Assembly: GCA_028819955.1 (NCBI GenBank)
Contig: JAPPKP010000059.1
Location: 2,660 to 25,368, forward strand
Reading direction: 5' to 3'
DNA length: 22,709 bases
Source: Rhodospirillaceae bacterium
GTDB lineage: Bacteria; Pseudomonadota; Alphaproteobacteria; UBA828
Shown: positions 8,932-16,313 of the stretch, in pieces
Layout: each line of letters starts with the position of its first letter
How positions within the stretch are numbered: position 1 is the stretch's first letter
Position numbers and translations under genes: made by a program
The notes under the pieces: generated by a model
Told to the model about the DNA's origin: nothing
What the model saw: the letters and a program-made list of their open reading frames with translations, nothing else
The model's database searches: none

Positions 8932-9756
8932 TCAGCCTGCGTTCTCCGGCGGCTCAGCGGCGCCCTTTGCGTCCTCCAGTCCGAGGTGTGCGAGCAGGAC
9001 ATGCTTGTGCCGCACCATGGTCGGCTCCATGAGTCCGTCGGTTGTGCGCGGCCTGGGCGCCTCGACCGCGAGATCGTCAACGATGCGGCCGCTGTGCATG
9101 ACCAGAATCCGGTCCGCGAGGATCAGCGCCTCGTCCACGTCGTGTGTCACGAAGACCACGGTACGCCGCTCGGTCGACCCTGCCTCGGTCCACAGCGCAA
9201 GCAGAACATCGTGGAGGTTGCGCTTGGTGACGTAGTCGACCGCGCCGAAGGGCTCGTCGAGAAGCAGGACGTTCGCGCCGTTGGCGAAGACCGTGGCGAC
9301 GGCGACCCGCTTCAGCATGCCGCCCGAGAGCTCGCGCGGCCATGCCCTCGCCACGTGCGTGAGGCCCACACGCTCCAGGTAGAACTCGGCGCTCTTGCGA
9401 CGCTCGGTCCTGCCGACGCCCCGGCACTTCAGACCGTACTCGACGTTGTCGATCACGCGCAGCCAGGGGAAGACGCTGTCCTGCTGGAACACCATGCCGC
9501 GTTCCGGGCCGGGCTGGGAGACGCTCTCCCCTTCCACCTCGAGCGAACCGGACGACGGCAGCATGAGCCCGGCGATGAGCTTGAGCAGCGTCGACTTGCC
9601 GCAACCGGAGGGCCCCACCAGGCAGACGAACTGGCCCCGGTCGATCCCGAACGTCACGTCGTCGAGCGCCGTCACCATCTGCCGATCCGCCCGCCGGAAG
9701 GTTCGCGACAGGTTGCTGGCCACGATGACGTCTCTGCCGTCCGCCGCCCCTGCCAA
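8932..9756 (-). CDS. ABC transporter ATP-binding protein, SsuB/TauB family
   Basis: 274-residue ATPase with Walker A GPSGCGKST, Q-loop VFQQDSVFPWL, Walker B LLLDEPFGAVD and switch FVTHDVDEAL. The signature is LSGGMLKRVAVATVF; most relatives have LSGGMRQRVAIARAL, so the residues after the LSGGM core diverge. The likely start is the TTG at 9756: GGAGGG lies about six bases upstream, and the start falls four bases after the upstream permease's stop. An in-frame GTG at 9723 is an alternative. The C-terminal tail beyond the switch is charged and poorly conserved. Confidence 0.88.
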   Translation of the reverse strand: MAGAADGRDVIVASNLSRTFRRADRQMVTALDDVTFGIDRGQFVCLVGPSGCGKSTLLKLIAGLMLPSSGSLEVEGESVSQPGPERGMVFQQDSVFPWLRVIDNVEYGLKCRGVGRTERRKSAEFYLERVGLTHVARAWPRELSGGMLKRVAVATVFANGANVLLLDEPFGAVDYVTKRNLHDVLLALWTEAGSTERRTVVFVTHDVDEALILADRILVMHSGRIVDDLAVEAPRPRTTDGLMEPTMVRHKHVLLAHLGLEDAKGAAEPPENAG

Positions 9757-9760
9757 TGGA

Positions 9761-10558
9761 TCACCCTCCGCCGGTGCGGGCCTCGACGCTCCACGCCGAG
9801 ACGTAGGAGAAGAATCGGGCGGTGAATGCATCGAAGACAACCGCCAGGATACCGAGCACGAGGAGTGCGGCGAATATGCCCTCCATGTCCGTCGAGCCGG
9901 CGAGCACCTGAACGATCTTGCCGATGCCCTGCTGGGCGCCGAGCAGCTCGGCGATGGCCTCCAGACCCCAGGCCCCGGCCAGCGCGATCCTGATTCCGCC
10001 GAGGATCTGCGGCACGGTGCCCTTGATGAGGACATCCCAGACGACGCGCCGACGGCTCGCGCCGAGCGTGTAGGCGGCGTCCTCGTAGACCGGATCCAGC
10101 GTGCTCGCGGCGCGCTGAGCGTAAATGTAGAGAATGACGGCCACGTAGATGGACACCAGCAGCACCGCGCTGGTGCGGCCGGTGCCGAACCAGATCAGGA
10201 AGAACGGTGCGAGCACGAGAATGGGGATCGTGCCCAGGACCATCAGCACCGGATCGATGATTGACCGGAACAGGTCGAAGCGCGCCGTCACCAGCCCGCA
10301 GACGGTCCCGACGCTGGCCCCGAGGGCGACCGCAATCAGAACGTTCTGGGTCGTGTAGATCATGCTGTCGAGGAGGCCCGTCTCGGGCAGTCCGTAGAAC
10401 AGCAGATAGTCGGCGACGATGAAATCCTCGCCGATGCGCTCCGCCACATGCGCCGGATGGGGTAGCGCGATAAGCGGGATGGCGAACGTCAACAGCTGCC
10501 AGACGGCCACCAGGAGCACGAGGCCGATCAGGCCGAGAACGTCAAACCGCTTCGCCAT
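9761..10558 (-). CDS. ABC transporter permease, SsuC/TauC family
   Basis: 265-residue inner-membrane permease, the first one transcribed in this operon. The head MAKRFDVLGLIGLVLLVAVW leads into the first membrane helix; the ATPase-contact loop is YEDAAYTLGASRRRVVWDVL followed by AGAWGLEAIAELLGAQQGIG. ATG 10558 is chosen; a GTG directly before it (10561) would add one residue. It differs clearly from the other permease of the operon, which supports a heterodimeric channel. The spacing of four bases to the ATPase start suggests coupling. Confidence 0.87.
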   Translation of the reverse strand: MAKRFDVLGLIGLVLLVAVWQLLTFAIPLIALPHPAHVAERIGEDFIVADYLLFYGLPETGLLDSMIYTTQNVLIAVALGASVGTVCGLVTARFDLFRSIIDPVLMVLGTIPILVLAPFFLIWFGTGRTSAVLLVSIYVAVILYIYAQRAASTLDPVYEDAAYTLGASRRRVVWDVLIKGTVPQILGGIRIALAGAWGLEAIAELLGAQQGIGKIVQVLAGSTDMEGIFAALLVLGILAVVFDAFTARFFSYVSAWSVEARTGGG

Positions 10559-10630
10559 CACTGAAATTATGCCGGCTCCACTGTGGGCTATCCATGCCTT
10601 TGCACCGCCCGCCCGGCGGCGGACGGCGCA

Positions 10631-10667
10631 GCCGGCGCGCAGGTCGTATCTGACGCCGCGCGCCGGC
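10631..10667 (-). other. Strong inverted repeat between binding-protein and permease genes
   Basis: GCCGGCGCGC (10631-10640) and GCGCGCCGGC (10658-10667) are perfect 10-base inverted arms around a 17-base loop, in the 160-base gap between the binding-protein stop and the first permease. No T-run follows on the minus strand. Its place fits a stabilising or processing hairpin that lets the binding-protein message outlast the rest, which is an inference. Confidence 0.55.
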
Positions 10668-10721
10668 CGGCCTTGTTCGCCTTCCTGAGCCTTTCGTCAG
10701 GTACGGGACGAGAGTCCGAGC

Positions 10722-12047
10722 CTATGACGACGCGGCGGTTGCCATGCGGTAGGCATCGAGGAAGTTGAACCACTCGAAGTACTGCTTCGCCCGGTCCAGA
10801 AGCGCCTGCCTGTCGGCATCGAGGGACTGGCCTTCGAGGTCCGCGATCATCGCCGCCGACTTCGCCTGGTAGTCCTTCATCTGCTCCCAGATCGCCGCCC
10901 CCCAGACGAACTCCTCGGCCGTGACCGCACCGGCAGGCAGCAGACCCTTCTCGGCCCAGTCCGCGATGATCGCGGGCCAAGCGTTCAGGTAGTAGAGCAG
11001 GCTCGACTCATCGCGGTAGTACTTCTCGTTGTACTCGAACGATGAGTACGGATGCAGGATGGCGACCGTTTCCTCGACTCCCTTGGCATCCAGGTCGGTG
11101 CCCGCGACGCTGTTCAGATAGGGCGCCTGGAGCTCGTAGAGCGAGGGGTCTTCGTCGACCGCGGCGAGCGTGCGCCACGCCACGGAGAGGAAGCGCAGGA
11201 TCGTGTTCTGGTTCTCGTTGATGTAGCCCGTGTGCGACGCGATGCCGACGATGGTCACCAGCTTCTGCATCGGCGAATCGACGCCGCCCGGCCCGTAGTT
11301 GTAGAGGTCGCCCACATCGATGAGGTTGGTCCACCCCGCCTTCATCAGGGTGTAGACGATGGGCGCGCCTTCGGGATTGACGAAGTCGATGCGGCCGGCC
11401 TTGGCCAGCACGAGCGACTTGGCGTCGTCCATCAGGTCGAGGTCCCAGGTCGCGCCCGAGAACGCCGACACGGCCTCCTCGAACGGCCGCTTGCTCAGCA
11501 CCGGCGAGCCGACCAGGGTCTTGCCGTTCATCGGCGCCAGTGCGGCGGTGATGGCCTCCTCGAAGCCCATGCCCTCGGCAATGTATTCCTTGAAGCTCTT
11601 GAGCCCGAGTTCAGGGTTCGCCAGCAACGCAGTGCCGAGGAAGTTGTCGGTGAACGCGATGCACTTCAGCGTGTTGGCGCTCTTGTAGGTGGGCAGCATC
11701 AACGGGCAGTACTGGCTCGAAATGTCGAGCTGGCCGTTGAGGAGCAGCGCGTTGACGTTGGTGTCGGTGACCTTCAGGCCGAGCTCCTCCGGCCCGATGG
11801 TGATGCCGGCGTCGGCGAACCAGCCCTTCTTCATGGCGATGACGTAGAAGGTGTTGTCGGCATAGGGCCGCATGCCGAAGTTGACCTCCGCCGTCGGAAT
11901 GTCGGTTCCGGGCTCCGGCGGAGCCGGCGTGTAGACGTCGGCGGCGGTCGCGGATGGCGACCCGGTGGCGAGGAACAGCGCCAGTGCGCCGGCAAATGCC
12001 GCAGCGATGCCGGCGGCGCGTTTCGGATGTGTTGTTTCTCGGATCAT
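10722..12047 (-). CDS. ABC transporter substrate-binding protein, NMT1/SsuA-like
   Basis: 441-residue exported binding protein. A signal peptide with hydrophobic core at residues 11-27 ends at a likely SATA/AD site after residue 35. The mature part shows features of NMT1/SsuA proteins: VNFGMRPYADNTFYVIAMKKGWFADAGITI-type opening (a ligand-binding lobe), LLNGQLDISSQYCPLMLP, and SKRPFEEAVSAF. At about 405 mature residues it is markedly longer than the usual 290-330 of SsuA/TauA; the extra length is in the C-terminal third, rich in tyrosine and tryptophan. The ATG at 12047 follows GGGAGG; extension upstream to 12104 is not needed. As first gene of the operon ending in the hydantoinase, it probably binds a hydantoin, ureide or pyrimidine-like compound. 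That substrate is inferred from context only. Confidence 0.8.
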   Translation of the reverse strand: MIRETTHPKRAAGIAAAFAGALALFLATGSPSATAADVYTPAPPEPGTDIPTAEVNFGMRPYADNTFYVIAMKKGWFADAGITIGPEELGLKVTDTNVNALLLNGQLDISSQYCPLMLPTYKSANTLKCIAFTDNFLGTALLANPELGLKSFKEYIAEGMGFEEAITAALAPMNGKTLVGSPVLSKRPFEEAVSAFSGATWDLDLMDDAKSLVLAKAGRIDFVNPEGAPIVYTLMKAGWTNLIDVGDLYNYGPGGVDSPMQKLVTIVGIASHTGYINENQNTILRFLSVAWRTLAAVDEDPSLYELQAPYLNSVAGTDLDAKGVEETVAILHPYSSFEYNEKYYRDESSLLYYLNAWPAIIADWAEKGLLPAGAVTAEEFVWGAAIWEQMKDYQAKSAAMIADLEGQSLDADRQALLDRAKQYFEWFNFLDAYRMATAASS

Positions 12048-12328
12048 GTCTCGGCCTCCCTTCAGTGACGAGTCAATGGCTGTGGGTACGGGTCTTGTGG
12101 TCACGGACCGTTACGCGACAAGACATCGGAAATTGTTGTTCTTTTTCTCGATAGCCGCCGTCCGCCCGGCGGCTCGCATGAATCATGTTTGGCGCCCCGG
12201 TGGGTGTCAAGCGGGCGACCCCGGATGCCATGAGTGCCGTTCGGGATAGCGGCCGATCCGCCTCGACGGGGTTAGGGCGCTTTGCGATACTCGCGGGCCG
12301 CACGCCGGGCAGCCAGGGAGGACGGGAC
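12048..12328. promoter_or_regulatory. Divergent intergenic region between the Ssu-like operon and the aminotransferase gene
   Basis: About 280 bases separating two divergent genes, so promoters for both directions are expected here. It contains two symmetrical elements: CTTGT (12094-12098) and ACAAG (12118-12122) flanking the odd palindrome ACGGACCGT (12103-12111), and a perfect hairpin GCCGCCG/CGGCGGC (12154-12173). An AT-rich stretch runs from about 12125 to 12150. No regulator gene lies beside it. Reading frames exist through part of it in frame with the aminotransferase, but they look non-coding. Confidence 0.45.
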
Positions 12329-13534
12329 ATCAAGGTCGCAGAACGCATGGGCGGCCTGCCGCGGATCGGCCTCGACATCATGGGCGATCTCGCCGACGAG
12401 CAGGACAGCACGGGAACCGGTGCCGAGCCCTCCTTCCGGCTGGAGAACGCCGACAGCGACATACCGCCGCCCGAGAACGCGGTGCGGGCGACGCGCGAGA
12501 CGGTGGGCGAAGACGCCTACAACAGCTGGCTGCCGCTGGTCGGCCTGCGGGAGCTGAGGCAGGCGGTCGCGGACAGCATCCGCCGCGACGACGACCTCGA
12601 CTACGACTGGTCGAGCGAGGTCATCATCACGAACGGGGTGCAGGAGGGGCTGCTCTCCACGCTGCTCGCGCTGCTCGATCCGGGCGACGGGGTAATCACG
12701 CCGGAGCCCGCCTACTCCGGCATCATCAACCGCATTCGCCTGGCCCACGGGGTGCCGCTCTTCGTGCCGCTCCGCGAGGAAAGAGGCTGGCGATTGGACC
12801 TCGACGCGCTCGAACGGCAGGGGGCCGAGGCGAGCGCCAAGGCGATCGTCTTCAATGCCACCAACATGCCGACCGGCGTGCTCTACACGCGGGAGGAACT
12901 CGACGCCATCGCCGATCTCGCCCGGCGGCGCGATCTTTGGGTCGTCTATTCCGCGGTGACGTCGCGGCTCACCTTCGATATCGACCGCGCACCCAACATC
13001 GCCACCTGGCCCGGCATGCGGGAGCGGACGATCATCCTCGACGGGGTCTCCAAGGACTTCAACATGACCGCCTGGCGGATCGGCTGGGCGGTGGCCGACA
13101 AGGCGGTGATCGAACACGTCGGCAAGGCGCACATGTACAACGGAACGCTGACCAGCGCCTTCGCCCAGGCCGGCGTCATTGCCCTGCTCGACGATCACGA
13201 GGGCGCCAACGCCTACCTGCGCCGCTGCGCGGGCATCCTCGCCGAGCGCGGGCGGCTCGCCGCAGACGGCCTCAACGCGGTGCCGGGGCTGAGCTGCGTG
13301 CCGCCCGAGGGCGGCTGGTGGTTCCTGTTGGATCATCGCGCGCTGGAAGCCGACGACGCGGCGTTCGCGCACGCGTTGCTCGATCAGGCCAATGTCGCGG
13401 TGACGCCCATGGCCACCTGGGGCCCATCGACCGCGATGGGTCACGTGCGAATCATCTTCGCCAATGAGCCGGTCGAGCGCCTGCGCGAGGCGGTTTCTCG
13501 CATCGGCCGGGTGGCGGCCGGGCTCGCGCGGTAG
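12329..13534 (+). CDS. Fold-type I PLP aminotransferase-like protein with altered cofactor pocket
   Basis: About 401 residues of the class I/II aminotransferase family; substrate unknown. Kept: the Schiff-base lysine in GVSKDFNMTAWRIGW (codon 13052-13054), the phosphate-binding arginine in the same motif (13076-13078) and the C-terminal carboxylate-binding arginine in HVRIIFAN (13448-13450). Altered: the usual NPTG is NMPTG (Met codon 12866-12868), and the block usually reading SDExY is YSAVT (12947-12961), so the aspartate that contacts the PLP ring nitrogen is serine and the tyrosine is threonine. Similarity to the family starts at IKVAERMGGLPRIG. That point has an ideal ribosome site, AGGGAGG (12315-12321), seven bases before ATC (12329), not before ATG. 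ATG 12347 and ATG 12185 are alternative starts without a good ribosome site. It is divergent from the hydantoinase operon and precedes the Dpp operon. Confidence 0.8.
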   Translation: MKVAERMGGLPRIGLDIMGDLADEQDSTGTGAEPSFRLENADSDIPPPENAVRATRETVGEDAYNSWLPLVGLRELRQAVADSIRRDDDLDYDWSSEVIITNGVQEGLLSTLLALLDPGDGVITPEPAYSGIINRIRLAHGVPLFVPLREERGWRLDLDALERQGAEASAKAIVFNATNMPTGVLYTREELDAIADLARRRDLWVVYSAVTSRLTFDIDRAPNIATWPGMRERTIILDGVSKDFNMTAWRIGWAVADKAVIEHVGKAHMYNGTLTSAFAQAGVIALLDDHEGANAYLRRCAGILAERGRLAADGLNAVPGLSCVPPEGGWWFLLDHRALEADDAAFAHALLDQANVAVTPMATWGPSTAMGHVRIIFANEPVERLREAVSRIGRVAAGLAR

Positions 13535-13583
13535 CATCACCGGTTCCCGAAGACCGATGCTCGCCGAAACAGGAGCTGCGGCA

Positions 13584-13618
13584 ATGGCGTCATGTCCGCA
13601 TGACACGCATGCCGCCAT
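13584..13618. promoter_or_regulatory. Nested inverted repeat upstream of the Dpp-type operon (candidate operator)
   Basis: GTCATG (13589-13594) and CATGAC (13599-13604) form a perfect 6-4-6 inverted repeat, enclosed by a second pair ATGGCG (13584-13589) and CGCCAT (13613-13618). It lies in the 144-base gap between the aminotransferase stop and the binding-protein start, about 60-95 bases before that start. There is no T-tract, so an operator is more likely than a terminator. The regulator is unknown. Confidence 0.45.
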
Positions 13619-13678
13619 CGCGCTACGCTAGGAGATACGTTTGTGAACAAGAGAGCGAAATCTCAACGGGAGGGAGAC

Positions 13679-15253
13679 ATGAGAATACGACTTGATGTGT
13701 CACGGCGGGGCTTCGGCCGCCTTATGGGGGCGTGCGTGGCCGCTGGCGCACTCGGCCTTGCCGCGTCCGCGGTACCGCAAGACGCCAACGCTCAGCAGGT
13801 CGGCGGCACGCTCAAGCTGGCCTTCGGCCACGACGCCGGCGACTTCGATCCGGCCAAGGCGGCCTACGGCATGTCCCACGCCGTGATCGAGCAGGTGTTC
13901 TCGGGTCTCACGGCGCTCGATGCGGATGCCAACCCCTATCCGGACGTCGCCGAATCCATCGACATCTCGGACGACGGCCTGGTCTACACCTTCCATCTCA
14001 GGAAGGGCGTCAACTTCCACGACGGCACGCCGTTTACGGCCGAGGACGTCAAGTTCACGTTCGATCGCCTCAAGGATCCGGAGACGGGCTACCCCTACGC
14101 CGTCCAGCTCGCCTCGCTCGAGGAGACCACCGTGGTCGACGATCACACGGTGCAGATGCGGCTCTCGGTGCCGACCGGGCCGTTCCTCGTCAATCTCGCC
14201 TTCCCCGGATCGGCCATCGTCTCCAAGAGTATCGTCGAGTCGGGCCACGATCTCGGCGCCACCCCGATCGGCACGGGGCCGTTCAAGTTCGTGAGCTACC
14301 AGCCGGGCACGATGACCAAGTTCGTGCGGAACCCGGACTACTACGAGGGCGACAAGCCCTATTTCGAGGCGATGGAGTACCGGACCATCGCCGACGAGAC
14401 GGCCATTACCAACGCGCTGCTCTCGGGCGTGGTCGACTTCTCGAACGCGATCGCGGCCAAGGACTGGGCCACCGTCGAAGCCAATCCCGACCTCACCAAG
14501 GTTCCGATCGAAGGCGGCCGCTGGTTCTGGGTCGGCGTCAACAACAATGCCGAGCCGCTCAACAGCAACCTGGTGCGCCAGGCCATCGCCCACGCGGTGG
14601 ATCGCCAGGCGATCGTGGATGCGGTCTTCTACGGCCTCGCCAAGCCCATCCGCGGCGGCGTGGTGCCCGAGTGGAGCTGGGGCCACGCGGCGGATCTCAA
14701 GGTGTTCTCGACCGGTGCCGACCCCGAGAAGGCGAAGGCGCTGCTCGCCGAGGCCGGCTATCCGGACGGCTTCGACATCACCTTCAAGATCGGCACCGAG
14801 TGGCCGCCGCTCATGGCGATGGGGCCGTTGATCCAGGCCAACCTGATGGCGGTCGGCATCAACGCCCAGATCTCGACCATGGGTACGGCGCAGTGGCTGG
14901 ACGAGGTGTTCACGGCGCGCGACTACCACATCACCGACATGTACTGGTTGAGCCCGCTCGCCGATCCGGACGACTTCACGACCCTGAACTATCAGTGCGA
15001 GAACTCGATGAACTTCCAGGGCTCGTGCAGCGAGGAGATGGATGCCCTGCTGGACGAGGCACGCTCGGCCACCACGCTGGAGGCGCGCAAGGACGCCTAT
15101 CGGCGCATGCAGGAGCTGTCGATGGAGCAGATGACCCTGGTCCCGCTCGTCAGCGCCCTGATCCTCCATGCGCATACCGACAAGCTGAAGGGCTTCAAGC
15201 CCATGCGCACGGGCTTCCTGAAGACGCTCAAGGACGCCTGGCTCGAAGAGTAG
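13679..15253 (+). CDS. dppA: Dpp/Opp-type ABC transporter substrate-binding protein (SBP family 5), Tat-exported
   Basis: 524-residue periplasmic binding protein for peptides or similar compounds. The N-terminus has a twin-arginine export motif SRRGFGRL (Arg9-Arg10), a hydrophobic stretch to about residue 32 and a likely cleavage site ANA/QQ after residue 38. The mature protein shows SBP_bac_5 hallmarks: GGTLKLAFGHDAGDFDPAK, YTFHLRKGVNFHDGTPFTAEDVKFTFDRL in outline, ATPIGTGPFKFVSY, and NSNLVRQAIAHAVDRQ. The ATG at 13679 follows GGGAGGGAG directly. A GTG at 13643, also with a GGAG site, would add 12 residues and is less likely. Tat export suggests folding before export. The symbol is family-level, and the ligand is unknown. 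Confidence 0.9.
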   Translation: MRIRLDVSRRGFGRLMGACVAAGALGLAASAVPQDANAQQVGGTLKLAFGHDAGDFDPAKAAYGMSHAVIEQVFSGLTALDADANPYPDVAESIDISDDGLVYTFHLRKGVNFHDGTPFTAEDVKFTFDRLKDPETGYPYAVQLASLEETTVVDDHTVQMRLSVPTGPFLVNLAFPGSAIVSKSIVESGHDLGATPIGTGPFKFVSYQPGTMTKFVRNPDYYEGDKPYFEAMEYRTIADETAITNALLSGVVDFSNAIAAKDWATVEANPDLTKVPIEGGRWFWVGVNNNAEPLNSNLVRQAIAHAVDRQAIVDAVFYGLAKPIRGGVVPEWSWGHAADLKVFSTGADPEKAKALLAEAGYPDGFDITFKIGTEWPPLMAMGPLIQANLMAVGINAQISTMGTAQWLDEVFTARDYHITDMYWLSPLADPDDFTTLNYQCENSMNFQGSCSEEMDALLDEARSATTLEARKDAYRRMQELSMEQMTLVPLVSALILHAHTDKLKGFKPMRTGFLKTLKDAWLEE

Positions 15254-15274
15254 GTGCCCGTTTGGTAAGAGACG

Positions 15275-15303
15275 CCCCGGAGGGTTCTGCCCTCCGGGGT
15301 TTT
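15275..15303 (+). terminator. Rho-independent terminator-like hairpin after the binding-protein gene
   Basis: CCCCGGAGGG (15275-15284) and CCCTCCGGGG (15290-15299) are perfect 10-base arms with a 5-base loop, followed by TTTT (15300-15303) and then CCCC. It lies 21 bases after the binding-protein stop and before the permease on the same strand. It probably ends a part of the transcripts, so that the binding protein is made in excess over the membrane parts. Confidence 0.85.
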
Positions 15304-15347
15304 CCCCTCAAGCGGCGGGCGAGCCCCGCTGAAGGGGCGCGCACGGC

Positions 15348-16304
15348 ATGATCCGGTTCCTCGCCGCGCGGCTTGCGGCGTACGTGCCGACGCTGTTCGC
15401 AATCTCGATCATCCTGTTCCTCGCGATCAACGTCGCGCCTGGCAGTCCCGCCCAGGTTTCCCTCGGGATCAACGCCACGCCCGAAGCGATCGAGCGCTTC
15501 GAGCGCGAGCACGGCCTCGACCGGCCGCTCTACGAGCAATACGTCAACTGGCTCTACGAGGTCCTGCGGGGGGACTTCGGCGAGTCCCTGCAATCGGGCG
15601 CGCCGGTGGGCCCGGAGCTGCTCTCGCGCCTTTACGTGACTCTGGAGCTCGCGATCCTCGCCTTCATCATCGCCAACCTGATCGCGGTGCCGCTCGGCTG
15701 CCTCGCGGCCTACCACCACCAGCGAACGGTGGACAACGCCTTCATCTTTCTCGCGACCCTCATGGGGTCGATGCCCAACTTCTGGCTGGCGACCCTGCTC
15801 ATCCTGCTGCTCACGGTGACGCTCGGCTGGCTGCCGTCGGGCGGCTACGTGCCGCTCGGCGAGGCGCCGCTGGAGAACCTCCGCCTCATGATCATGCCGG
15901 CGCTCTCGCTCGGCGTGGTCTCGTCCGCGCTGCTGCTGCGAATCATGCGGACCGGCATGCTTGAGGTGTTCTCGTCCGACTACATCCGAACGGCGGTCGC
16001 GAAGGGCGCCGGCCAGCGCGTGGTGATCTGGCGTCACGCGGTGCGCAATGCGCTGATCCCCTACCTCACCGTCGGCGGCGTGGAGTTCAGCCTGCTCTTC
16101 GGCGGCGTGGTCATCGTCGAGAACATCTTCCTGCTGCCGGGCGTGGGCCAGCTCGCGCTCATCGGCATCACCCAGCGGGACTATCCCTATCTGCTCGCGA
16201 GCGTAATGCTGATCGCCGTCGTGGTGCTCACTGCCAATCTGATCGTCGATGTGCTTGCCGCGTGGCTCGACCCGCGGGTGGTGCGGACCGCGGGCGGGAG
16301 CTGA
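15348..16304 (+). CDS. dppB: Dpp/Opp-type ABC transporter permease, DppB class
   Basis: 318-residue inner-membrane permease. The start MIRFLAARLAAYVPTLFAIS with a first membrane helix, then NVAPGSP, the HGLDRPLYEQYVNWL segment and GDFGESL, are all standard for DppB. The ATPase-contact loop is RTAVAKGAGQRVVIWRHAVRNALIPYL around residues 212-240. An AAGGGG ribosome site lies about ten bases ahead of the ATG. Only nine bases separate it from the DppC-class gene. Confidence 0.93.
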   Translation: MIRFLAARLAAYVPTLFAISIILFLAINVAPGSPAQVSLGINATPEAIERFEREHGLDRPLYEQYVNWLYEVLRGDFGESLQSGAPVGPELLSRLYVTLELAILAFIIANLIAVPLGCLAAYHHQRTVDNAFIFLATLMGSMPNFWLATLLILLLTVTLGWLPSGGYVPLGEAPLENLRLMIMPALSLGVVSSALLLRIMRTGMLEVFSSDYIRTAVAKGAGQRVVIWRHAVRNALIPYLTVGGVEFSLLFGGVVIVENIFLLPGVGQLALIGITQRDYPYLLASVMLIAVVVLTANLIVDVLAAWLDPRVVRTAGGS

Positions 16305-16313
16305 GGCGCGCCC

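Noticed and set aside
12154..12173. GCCGCCG/CGGCGGC hairpin as a transcription terminator
   Set aside because: It lies between divergent genes, where none is needed, and no T-run follows its stem in either direction.
12941..12964. A pair of compensating frameshifts hiding a normal SDExY motif in the aminotransferase
   Set aside because: The other two frames across this stretch were read by eye; neither gives Asp-Glu-x-Tyr, and the sequence on both sides stays in one frame.
12272..13618. 448-codon open frame opposite the aminotransferase gene
   Set aside because: It has the same shadow composition, while the plus-strand frame contains aminotransferase motifs.
13700..15175. 491-codon open frame opposite the Dpp binding-protein gene
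   Set aside because: Compositional shadow of the binding-protein gene; no domain recognised and no ribosome site seen.
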